A stretch of 64,000 nt of DNA from Oscheius onirici (taxonomy: Eukaryota > Nematoda > Chromadorea > Rhabditida > Rhabditidae): contig OW051473.1 of NCBI GenBank assembly GCA_932521025.1, positions 9,734,001 to 9,798,000 of the forward strand, written 5' to 3'. The translations under genes were made by a program, and so were the position numbers. Shown here piece by piece: positions 22,513-33,110 of this stretch; within the stretch, counting starts at the first letter, position 1; every line of letters begins with the position of its first letter. The notes under the pieces were generated by a model. The model saw only the letters and a list, made by a program, of their open reading frames with translations, did not search any database and was not told the origin of the DNA.

Positions 22513-23465
22513 CTGAAAAATAAAGGGTTAACTGATGAAGAAGAGCATCGGAAAAGACTAAGAGAGTGAGAAGTGGAAGCTAACTTTCTTTCACAAAATG
22601 GCTTGTTTTAAGCAAGTTTTCTCGTTAGTATTCACTTTTAGAAAGGAAACAAAAGAAAGAAAAAATAAGATGGTCTCTAATTTTCCGCTCTTCCACATAA
22701 AAGAGAAAAAAGGTCAGAAAAAACTGTCTCGATTGTCGCGTGATTCGCTTCTTCGTGAGGCATTGATTGTAACAAAAAAGGACAGTACAAGCAAAACCGA
22801 ACAAATTAGCACTGGTAGCAGTTGGCAAAGCGGCTTTTTCTTTCAACCTTCTTGTTCTTGACTATGCTGACTTCAGAGTCAAGGCATAAAAAGCGATACA
22901 CAGAACAACACTGGGATAGATAAGTGAGGGTTTGTCTTTTGTTGACGTCACTACGGAGCACATTTCAAGGATATTCTCACATTATCGTATTTTCGTTTGA
23001 TTGACGATAAATAGTAGAACAGAAGAAAGCCTTCATTTCCCTGCAAATGATCGATGACACTTTTTTACAGTACCCAATATAAACCTCCATCCGTTCAGCT
23101 TTTAATGGTATTGGCAATTATAATTGCAGTTGCTTCAGGCAGCAATGTGAAAAAGCACAAATATCAAACAGTCGCTAAAACTCGGCTCACACAGTTGGTG
23201 GATTCACGAGGAACTGTCGGCTCAACTCGTCTCCAAGTCCAATAAGTCATCTGGAACGACAATCTGTTCTTATCCAGGAATCCTCCTATTTTGTCTTAGA
23301 CGAACAATGACGAGTGCGTGGATTGACAGAGTGGTATTCACTTGCCGTTTCTCCGTCTGTAAGCATCACCTCGTTTTGAGAAACTTTTACATTCTATTTT
23401 TTAATCGATTTATGAATTTTAAGCGGTAACAAAGCAAGGAAATGTAATGATATTGTACTGGGATA
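22513..23465. other. Gap between decayed copy and VGNP gene
   Basis: A short plus-strand ORF at 23054-23245 has a hydrophobic stretch (LLMVLAIIIAVASG) that could be a leader, but lacks other support. No signal-peptide exon for the copy at 21899-22512 was found here. Confidence 0.3.
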
Positions 23466-24288
23466 CTAGGCCCCGTAGTGGGCAGGGCACTTGGTAACAC
23501 GGCCAGAACGGAGAACAACAGTTTTCTTCTGTATGGGCCGGGCACGAGGTGGAGGAGTCGGACGTCCAGTGGGTTTCATGACTCCTCCCACCGATGGGAG
23601 TGCCCAGCGCGGTAGGCGGCCTCTTTGAAAAATAGGTGGAGGAGGTGGAACATTGGCTCTCTTCACCACGGCGCGAACAACTGGGTTTCCGACCTGAATA
23701 AAATTTTGAGATCCGTCATTTTTACCCCCCCCCCCCCCTTCATTTTTCGAGAAGCTGCGGAAAACCTTAGATTTTTGTCTTTTTGATATTCAGCAAACAG
23801 ATTGGCCCACTTTGCAGAGCATCGTTTTTTATTAGTATTGGAGAGAGAAAAGCCGCAAATTTCCTATTTTGAGATTAAAGTGTTTTCAAAAACCGGAACT
23901 TCTTGTTTTCCCTATGATCAAAGCACTCAATGTTCCGCAAACTTGCAACGTTGTAGTGCTTATCAGATGCTAAAACTTACGATAGCTTCATCCTTGGTGG
24001 GCTGGGCACGAACTGGAGAAGATGGCCGACGTTTATGGGGCTTCATGACTCCTCCCGCCCATGGGCGTGCCCATCGCGGAATGTGGCCTCTGTAAGGTAC
24101 AGGCGGAGGAGGCGTAGTGTTGACTCTCTCCACCACGGCGTTAACGGTTGGGTTTCCGACCTGAAGAGAATTTTGAGATCCGTCATTTTTACCCGTCTCG
24201 ATTTTCCAATTTTACAAAGGACCCTCTCAATTTTACAAAATTTGACAAATTTTACAAATGAACCAACCTGAGCATTATCTTGAGCCAT
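23466..24288 (-). CDS. Proline/arginine-rich protein from a tandemly duplicated exon
   Basis: Three exons: 24268-24288 (MAQDNAQ), 23981-24160 and 23466-23693, all phase 0, giving 142 aa. Exons 2 and 3 are duplicates: each begins VGNP.V.AVV.R, then PPPP, RG..PRWA.P..GGVMKP, then a basic proline-rich end. The preceding intron sequence is duplicated too (GAGATCCGTCATTTTTACCC at 24175-24194 and 23710-23729), so one unit of about 465 bp was copied. The basic, proline-rich composition suggests an intrinsically disordered protein. No family is recognised. Confidence 0.65.
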
Positions 24289-24739
24289 ATTTGAGTGGAG
24301 AGGTTGATCGAGTGAAGAATTGAACAGTGATCTGAAAGCTTACCTTTTTGAAAGCCAATCAAGGAAAATCGATAATTTCCTGCGGTTATGTTTGATATGG
24401 AGAAAGAACTGCTTTTCGAAATGGAAATTATCAAAGTAACGTTTGAAGTGGGAATTCGAATCTCTAGATTTTGTTGAGTCAAGTGCAAAAGGGACCATTT
24501 GACTGGGAAGGGATCAGAAAAAGCCGATAGACTGAGAAAGGATCTTACAGGAGCCAGATCTTTGGAACGAAGATACAAACTGCCAGAATAAAATTGATAA
24601 GAAAAGGGAAATGGGTAGAGCGCCGCCTGCCTGACAAGAGATTCAATGAGAGTGCGCAAAAATGCGGCATAGTTTTGGAAACTTTTCCTACCTTCTAGAA
24701 AACCAAAATATTTCCGTCCAATTGTGTCAAATAATGTAC

Positions 24740-25790
24740 CAGAAACTATAAAAAGACGGAGATCGAATTCGAATTCCACGGAATCGACGGGCTGTGGTGT
24801 GCAGTTTTCTGCGCAGGTGAGATTTTCATCGATTATGTAGAGTTTCTGATTGTGATAACAATCCTTAAAGACTAGTTGTTTTTGTAGCGGTCCACCACAG
24901 TCATGCGTAATGTTGATTCTGAAGATGTACAAAGAACTGTCGTCATCAGGGTCCCAGCGATCTCCCGGTAACAGTCCAAATATTCTTCATATTGAGTTCA
25001 GATCCATATTGAGAAAGATGAGCTGGAAGACAGTTAACAGAAGTCCAAGGTAGAAGAACCTTGGTCCGATAGTGCCGTAGAAAGTGAACCTCAAACTTAA
25101 TGTTCTCATCTCGAGCAAACTTAACGTTTATGAACTCAGGGATAGATTTATGGCACCAGTATGATACGTTTTAAAGTTGAGATCGGCAAAGGCGCGTGTT
25201 TGAAGAAAGACTCAAAGATATCCCTTCTCACTGTTGATAGATTCGAACATGATCGTGGCCACTAGATTGCTGATGGTGACTATTCGATGAGGCTGATCTC
25301 TGAAACTTTTCTATTCACGTTTCTTCCTCTTTCTATCCTCAAAATGGTCGCTTTGATGGGTCTTCATAGTCCCACCGACTTAAGAAGGTCATGGTAACGC
25401 TCAACTTCGTCGTCCTAGAAATCGTAATTACAAATGACAGTGACTTACTTTATGCACAACGATTTGATAGGTGAAGGGGCCAACGATACAGCGTAGAGTG
25501 TACTGGAGGCTGAACGTACCCATACGTTTAGGGCTTGTAATTTCAGGCTGCAGATGATTCTTGCCTGGCGGTGCTTGACCTGTATGTTCAGGTTCCGGAA
25601 CAGCTTGTTTCGGAGTAGCAACAGGAGCCGGTTGTAGAGAGATCTCTTCACTGACGGTGAGACAGAGAAGAACGAACGTCAGAGCTGAGATCGCTGGTAA
25701 AGTAAAGTATTCTCCCGTCTTCAAGCCTTTGGCTAGCGGGTGCATCTGAGGGGCCAGATAGCGAGTCTTTAAACGTTCCACAGTGCCCAC
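24740..25790 (-). pseudogene. Secreted-family member 2, fragmented
   Basis: The right exon (25449-25790) has a hydrophobic leader (LTFVLLCLTVSEE), a proline-rich stretch and GPFTYQIVVHK ending at a GTAAGT donor, matching the end of member 1's first exon (APFTWEVSVFE). The left part (24740-24965) reads DRWDPDDDSSLY, HDCGGPLQKQ, CYHNQKLYIIDE and CAENCTPQ, matching member 1's second exon. Between them the homologous sequence (YGSELNMKNI) is in a different frame from the DRWDP segment, so a one-base shift breaks the gene, and SRWDYEDPS near 25370 looks like a further fragment. The continuation left to 24345 is open but not clearly related. Confidence 0.5.
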
Positions 25791-26782
25791 CTGTTCCCAG
25801 GAACGCCTTTACTTCGTAGCAAGCTACTACCAATTTACCGACCATCGGGAAGGGTAGAAGCCTTGGTTGGGCTGAGGCGGGGATCGAATTTGTGACCCTT
25901 CGATTGACGCTGGCGCCTCCTGCCACTGCGCCAAGCCGCCATGATCGCTGGAATCAACTTTAGGTCGTGAGTGTTTCCCATCGCCAAAATTTATTAACCA
26001 ATTCGTCTCATAGATCGTGCCTCCCACTCTGCGAGTAAATACTCAGCAAAAAGTCTGTTCTGATCAAGCACTAACCCCTTAATGAACCCTGCTGCTAGCT
26101 CTTACCCATATCTCTCAACTCATTACTCTTTCCTACCACCTCTCGAGGCTTCAGAAATAATTTGTACTGTAGACAATATGATAATAGTCCCCCGCAAACT
26201 TTCATAAAGAGTATCAAGTACGCCTCACCTAGACCAATAAGGGTTCAATCTGCTCCGTACCGTCAGATAAAAATGTGCAAGAAAATATTCAAAAGACATC
26301 TGGATAGATCCTCTCGACTATTGGCTAACTCTAAAAATGGCCTCGTTGGAGCTGCTCGCCTTCATTGGAAGAGTTGTTTTGATCTTCATTAGCTTTCCCG
26401 ATGTTAACTATTTTTCGGTGAGACGAGTCAGTATAGCCAAAGGAGACTATTTTGCTGTCTGACTCGCTGTCTTCTTTCATTCCAGAGAAAACGAAAACTT
26501 TCAGAGAAATACCAAAACTTTTATTCAGAAAATACAGCAAAGGTGAAGAATTTACGATCGAAGCGGATGGGCTAGTCTACGATCAGTGTTGTGAAGCGGG
26601 GGAGTAGTTGCGCGGCTACTTTGCCGACACCTAAAAGTGGTATTTATCAGGCCCAAAAAGAATAGGAAAAGCTGAATGTTTGGCTGAAGCGACTACAAGC
26701 ATTTAATTAGAGCTGCTACCTCTACGATGACACCAATTGTCCAGTTTTCATGCTATTCACCGGCATTGCTGGCTCCTAAACC
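25791..26782. other. Intergenic region containing a tRNA-like element
   Basis: Apart from the tRNA-like element at 25864-25940, no supported feature. ORFs here are short and on both strands. Confidence 0.35.
25864..25940 (-). repeat. tRNA-like element
   Basis: The minus strand reads GGCGGCTTGGCGCAGTGGCA (A box) and GGTCACAAATTCGATCCCCG (B box) about 30 nt apart. The outer ends GGCGGCT/AGCC pair only in part and the central arm is irregular, so a tRNA-derived repeat or pseudogene is more likely than a functional tRNA. Confidence 0.45.
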
Positions 26783-29700
26783 TTAATTTTCCAAACTATT
26801 TATAACACAAATTACTTGTTGTTGCTGAGTCTCCTCCTCAACAACCTCTGTCCTTTCAACGACCTGGTACTGGGGAGGCGGAGGAGGCCACTGTCTTTCC
26901 ATTTTTCTGGTAGGAATATGTTTTTGGAGCACCTTAACCTTCAATTTCTAAGACTACGATAATTTTCAAACCTCTACACGTTCCCGCTCAGTGGCTTCAG
27001 ATTCCGAAGGAGGCCATTGAACGGCATTCATGTTGTGTGAGACCTCGTAACCATTTCTCTCCAGGCTGTCCTCAGGAGGCGGCCAAGCCCGATTCACCTT
27101 GTTGGCAGAAAAGACGGCTGATCGCAAGACACCATTCTGTTCTTGATGGATCCATTCCTGGTCCCCTTGAGCCTTCTTGGCTCCCCAGGGTACTCTGAGA
27201 CATTATTTTGTAGCCGAGGTTAATTAGAAACGTACTGAGGTTTCTCGAAAGAGTCCTCAGGAGGAGGCCAGGCACGTGAGATGCGGGAAGGTTGGTACAA
27301 ACTGCGCTGGAGTTCAGCGTTTTCCTAGAGTCATTCGTAGAAGAGTACAATAAATCGACAAACCTGGTTGAACGGAACCCATTCTTGGGTTTTCACCTTG
27401 GGAGCGTTGCCAAGTTCAGGCTGGGCTTCCTCCTGGTACTCGTTCCACTTGACCCGTTCGTACCCCTGCGGCTGGGCTACGACAATAGTTCGCTGAAAAG
27501 AATCTCGTTTTTTCGAAACCCTGAGGAAAGATGTGACTCAAGTCTATGCATGTTTGTCCTTTAAGCAGGTGCTACTCTTTTTAAAGGGCTGCGGATACAA
27601 ACAGACTCCGCACAAAATCTCCCTCGCGAGAACGTTGCGCACTCTTGCTTTTTTCACCTCCCACAATGGATAAAGTCTAGAGATCTAGCTTAGGTTGGAA
27701 ACTCGTACGTTCCAAGCTCATAATTGCTTGAAAGGCGCCATTTATGATCAGTTATTAATGGCTAGTCTGAGAGGAATAGTTGTAAGCAAAAACAAGGAAC
27801 TGGGGCCGAACTACTAGGTAAAAGTGACGCATGGTGAGTAGAGTAAGTGTAAATATGTGTCAGTGGGTTGAAAATGGAAAAGACAGGAACGTTTGATGCA
27901 TTTTGTAACCAAATGTAAAGCATGGCTTTTATATGTGACTATCTTTACCCCTTGGTGCTTTGAAAAGAAACTTCAATTATTAGCTCACACATAAATTTTC
28001 CAGCTTAATGATGTTTAGAAAAGTTGTAGTATTTAATGAGCTCCACAAAAAACATGTCGCAGGTTGACATTACTTTGTTCACGCTGGTCTAAAAATAAGG
28101 CTTTGCAAATTCGGAGCATGTTTTCACTATGTTTAAAGCATTTTCAAGCTGCGTCATGTTCTGAAAAATTGTAGATCTTGTCAAATAGTGCAACTTTGCT
28201 AAATATCACAAAGCAGGAAAATGTTTGTGTGAGCTCAAAAAGGAGATATCTCAAAGTCCCCAAATTTGGGGGGGGGGGGGGGGGGAAGAATCCTGTCAGA
28301 GATAAGCTTCTCGTTCATTAGTAGGGCCTACCTGAACTTCATGAATGTCGTTGTATTCGGGAATACTGATTTTCCCAACCTGGGGAGGTGGGAGTTCGGC
28401 AGGAATGCGCTGTTGGGTTACCCAACAGGCATCATCCTATAAATAGTCATTGGATTCTAAGACAAAATAAGATACCTGAAGTCGAATAGCGGAAGGACGT
28501 TCCTGACCCATCAGAGGTAGCTCTTGCTGAGTTGCCTGCTCCCAGCGCACCGCCCCCTCAAGCTGTCCCGCCCTCGCGCCACCCTAACAATCAACAAAAA
28601 GATAGTTTGAATGATAGTCTCTCCTACCCGAGTAATCTCCGGCTGGGCCTGTTCCTTCTCCACAAACTTTTCGGCAACGTTTTGCTGTCGAATAGCTGGC
28701 TTGTTGGCGGCAACTCCGGCCGGCATGCGAGAAGTGTCCGTGGCTAGTTGCTGTTCCTGGACCTGAAATCAAATGACCCGCTTCCATTAAACTGGTATTA
28801 ATAATAGTTTAGTGTAATTTCCGACTAGTCTAGAGGTGTTTTCTGCCATCGCGGCCAGGTAACCAGCGTCATGCGGCGATTAGGCAGCGGCTCTGTTACA
28901 CTGAGCCTTGTTGATTTTTATGTGCTGATGATCGGGAGGCGAGAAACGCGGGCACTCTCTTCACTTCAAAAACAGTCGCAAGGGGCCTCACCTTGGCGGT
29001 TTCTTTGATGTTATGTCCAGGAGCTGTGGCAGTAGATACGGGAGCAGCTTTAGCTTCTAGTGTGGGCTGTTGGACCTTGACGGGAGCTCGTTGAGGAACG
29101 CGGTTCGGCTCTGAGTCAAAGTTTACCGTCTTGTCTACCGGAGAAACTTACGGGGCTGACCAGCGACTTGACTCGGTTCGAACTTCATTTCCTGAAAGTA
29201 GAAAACTGAAGAGAGTGACGGAAACAGTCATGCAAAAGAGACGGAAATCAATGTTTCTGTCCACATGTTATGAAAACACGCAAAGCGGAACTGTTTTGCA
29301 AAGACAAAGACCAAAATATTGTCCAGCAGAACTTACCCCGCCGGCCTTGGTCTGCTGCTGAGGTTGTGGCTTTGGCTGGGTCTGGGGTGCGACTTTTTGC
29401 GCCTGCTGCTGTTGTGCACCTGGTTGTTGAGGCTGAGCAGCTACCGGTTGGGCAGGCTTGCCCCAACGAGGCTGTTGACGTTGTTGTTGAACTGTTGCAG
29501 CAGGTTGCGGAGCTTGTGCAGGCTGTACTGGCTGAGAAGCTTTTTGAGCCGGCTGTCCCCGTTTTGGTTGCTGTTGAGGTTGTTGTGGCTGTACAGTTTG
29601 AGCAGGAGCAGCAGCTAGAGCAGGTTGAGCTGGCTTTTGAGCTGGTTGACCCCATTTTGGCTGCTGTTGAGGCTGTTGCACTGGCTGAGCCGAAGCAGCT

Positions 29701-30905
29701 TGTTGTACCGGTTGTTGAGCTGGTTTCTGTACAGGCTGGCCCCATTTCTGCTGTGTAGGCTGTGTTTCTGTCGGAGCTTGCTGTGGCTGTACCAGTTGTG
29801 GCGCTGTTTGCTGAGCCGGTCTTCCCCACTTTGGCTGTTGTTGCTGCTGCTGTGGCTGACCAGTAGGAACAGTTCCATTAGCTTGTTGAACCTGTGGTTT
29901 TGGAGCCGCAGCCGGAGTCTGCTGCGCACCAACTCTCTGTGGAATCTGACTCTGTTGCGTAGTTTGTTGAACCGTCGTCTGTTGAATGACCTTGTTAGGT
30001 TGAGAAGTTACTTGGGTTGTCGTCTGCTGTGGCAAACTTCCGTTTGCCTGTTGCTGCTTGGCACGAGCTGCTGCTTCAGCCTGTGCTTTGGCAGCATTAG
30101 CTCTTGCCAAAGCATCAGCCTGAGCTTTGGCGGCATTCGCGCGAGCTTCAGCCTGTGCTCGTTCTTGCACAGCCCTTGCCTCAGCCTGCGCTTTAGCAAC
30201 AGCCTCCTGCTGCTTCTGAACCATCCATATAGAATACGTCGCTGTGTGAGTACCTGCCTTCAGTTGCTCCGCTTGCTGCGCTTTGGCCTGTTCCTGGGCC
30301 TTTCTAACTGCCTCCTCGTGAGCTGCCTTAGCTTGAGCTATTGCAGCAGCTTGAGCCTCTTGCACTTTCCGCTGAACTTCAGCCTGAGCTTCAGCAGCTT
30401 TCCTCTGGGCTTCTGCCTGAGCCTGCTGCTGTGCTTGAGCTTGAGCTTGCTGTTGTGCTGACTGTTGTTGAATCTGTTGAGCCTGAGCAACCTTAGCAGC
30501 GGCAGCTTGAATGGCAGCGGCTTGTTGGGCCTCAAACGCGTGTTTTCCAGCAACAGTAACTAAGGTCTTACCTTGGCCAAGGCTTGTTGCTGGAGCATCT
30601 TTTGACGTTCCTCCAAGGCCCTGATCTCTTCCGGGGTCTTTTCTACAGCAGACTGTGTCTGTACAATCACTTCATTTGCTAAAAACTACAGATTTTTATA
30701 CAGTTTCACACCACACCTTGAGCTTGCGAAGCAATCCCCTTGATTTCCGAAAGAACAGCCGTTTTTGCTTGTTGTGGGGTGGCGGCAGGCTGTGCTGAAG
30801 CAGCTCCCGGCTTCGCAGCCACCTTGAAACCGTGCTTGGCCCTCGGAAGGACAACTTCATCATCAGATTCCTCCTCCGAGGAGGTGTCATCTCGTCGTTC
30901 CCAGA
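26783..30905 (-). CDS. Large Q/A/P-rich repeat protein with WPPP and PKWG motifs
   Basis: Thirteen frame-consistent exons: 30717-30905, 30572-30678, 30258-30530, 29337-30215, 29152-29191, 28992-29110, 28628-28762, 28476-28583, 28332-28436, 27364-27492, 27236-27324, 26972-27194, 26783-26938; over 840 aa, with the first exon unresolved. Order: acidic start (SSEEESDDE), long Ala/Gln/Glu coiled coil, Gln/Pro-rich region with about six PKWGQPAQ-type repeats, linker, then a C-terminal part with RAWPPPED(S)xE twice, QWPPSESE and RQWPPPPPQ. Exons C and D are parted by a 42-nt stop-free GC-AG segment whose composition (THTATYSIW) breaks the coiled coil. The architecture suggests a scaffold or structural protein; no family is recognised. 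Intron 9 (27493-28331) is long. Confidence 0.7.
28264..28286 (+). repeat. Poly-G tract in an intron
   Basis: An uninterrupted run of about 19 G after CCCCAAATTT within the long intron of the WPPP-repeat gene. Long G runs can form quadruplexes and are error-prone in assembly. Confidence 0.7.
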
Positions 30906-33110
30906 CTGGAAAAATGATTGATAGACTTTGTTTCCTGCTTAGCGAAAGATCAAACAGCTGCTCTCTCTGCTTTTTCCATGTCCAGATGTTTTGGTCCCGT
31001 ATGCCACAACTAAACAAAAGTTTTCCCTCAAAATTTTCCAAGGGATCTTGCACTTTCCCTCCACAATGATGTCAGTTTTGAAGAGGGAGCCGCCCTGTGT
31101 ACCGGGGTGCAAACGAGGGAGAAGATCGTGCACAGAAGCGAAAGATCAACAGCTGCTCACATAAAGCATTTTTAAACTGGTCAAAAGGCTTGTGAGGCGC
31201 TCAGTTCGGGAAAAGTAAACAAGATGATTGGTTTTTCAGAGTTCATTTATTGGATTTTGATTACTTTATGTTGCTATTCCTCTTTGTCCGTCCAAAAGTT
31301 AATCATGACTTTCATTTTTCAAGTTTTCACACTTAGGTAGGCAAAACAGAGAGATGCCAAGTGTTGTTGAAAGAAACGGGAAAGTAGCTTTTTTTCTATT
31401 TTCCAGCTCACTCATACTTTTCCAGTCTTGTGTCTTCCAGTCAGTAAAGTTTCATTATTTGATAAGGCTCTACGACTCACGAATTTTGACAACGCTTTGG
31501 TCACATTGAAAATCCAATTTCCATGTACTTTTCTTCTTTTGGTTTCTTCCGAAAGCTTATTGGTTTCCAAAAGTCTATTTGAAGAAACTATGTAATTTGT
31601 GGTTTCTATCAAGCTTCTAAGAAAGTACGAAGCATTACGTTTATTGTCTCTCTGCCCCTCAAGCATCTTTCAAATTTTCACAATGGACCAGCTGATGCCG
31701 TTTTTCAGTTGGGGCAAATGTGCTGGCTGAAGCGGAGGAGGAGAAAAATGCTCTATCACTGGAGATCGCTCTCGGGGATACAAATTGAAGGGTCAGTAGA
31801 GTCAATACGGGGATCTGAGGCGCTAGACAGGGTAGTAATACGATATCCTACAACCGTGTGACGTTTATAAGCTCTTACTAATTACCACAGTTCAGTGACG
31901 GGGGGTTGTTAACCGTCGAGATATTTGCTTGATTTTCTTTTAGAGCACTTGGCCAATACGGCAAAAAGTGCAACGGGAGAGAGAGAGAGAGAGGACTAAC
32001 CGCCGAAGTTACCTCATAATATGCTAGGAAATCCACTGAATTGTTTTCTAGCGACACGAAGATTTAAAAACTTTGACAAATTTTATCCAACGAACTTCTG
32101 AAAACATTAAGAGAGTCATACAGTACCAAGTTCTTAGAGCCTACTTCTGACATTGTTTTTAGCTTAATTCAGCGCTTTAAGACACCTTTTCTATCGATTT
32201 TAAAAAATTATGCAGGACCAACCTGTGTGAGGCATGGAGGAGCAGTCAGTTGGCGAGCGTGGGCCTGACACGCCCCAACAACACGCTGTTTACCCGCACC
32301 ACAACTGTCTCCAAGATGATGGTTTGGAAGGCTCGAAGTTTTTATAAATATCAAGTATAAATATTTGTGAATATGAGAGAGCAACGGGGCAAGATGTGGG
32401 AAGGCAGTGGACGGGAAGAGAACACCGATAGGTCAGGGCAAGATGTTGAGGGAGAGGATGAAAGCGAGCTGCAGTAGATCGGGTTTAAAGAACGCCGAGT
32501 CGACGAAGCTCTTCTGTTTGACGGTCAAGTGTTTCTTGGTTAGCCGCCAGGCGGTCTCTCTTTTCTCGGCTCAGAGTATTGAATCTGCAATTGAATGTTA
32601 CCCAAAGTACTGGATACAGAAATCAGTCATTGCATCTCAGTCTTTCAGACTGCCGCACTCTCTGACTTCTACGTCTCTTTAACGTTTTTATTCTTTGCCC
32701 CTCTCACTCGCTAACCTTCTGACACTGACTCACTGTCTTTCTGTCTCTCTCTGACCGTCTGTTGCTTTGTCTTTCTGACTCAGTGATTCTCTAAGTCTCT
32801 GCCTGTCCTTCTGTCCCTCTGTCCCTTTGTCCATCTGTCTCTCTGACTTTTGATCTTTCTGTCTCTCTGTCTCTTTGTCTATCTATATCCCTGTTTTTTG
32901 TTCTCTCTGTCTCTGTCTATCAGTCCCTCAGTTTCTCTATCCCTTCTTTCAAGTCTCATCACCTGTCACCACTGGGTGTTCGAGATATCCTCGGCGAGGT
33001 CGCATCGCTGCTCGTTGGCTCCCGAGTTTTTCTCAGGGCTCCCTTTTTCTCCTGGTACAACCGACTCCATACGTCATCATCATTTCTCTTCAAACAACGG
33101 CGGGTTTAGA
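30906..33110. other. 5' region of WPPP gene and intergenic DNA
   Basis: The first exon of the WPPP-repeat gene should lie here. A minus-strand frame at 30939-31053 (GKLLFSCGIRDQNIWTWKK) is open into exon 1 but unconvincing. 31980-31996 is a short GA repeat. Confidence 0.35.
32700..32945 (+). repeat. Degenerate CTGTCTCT pyrimidine tract
   Basis: A low-complexity run built from CTGTCTCT, CTTTCTG and CCTCTGTCC units. Its complement is the GACAGAGA repeat found on the plus strand near 13975, 39225 and 63915. Confidence 0.7.

Noticed and set aside
24252-24739. Open minus-strand frame continuing left of secreted-family member 2
   Set aside because: After the GTACAT donor at about 24739 it no longer resembles the relatives and overlaps the first exon of the VGNP gene.
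29625-30461. 278-codon plus-strand ORF rich in Leu/Ser/Trp
   Set aside because: It is the antisense of the CAG/GCT-rich coiled-coil and Q-rich exons; low-complexity codons keep the complement open by chance.
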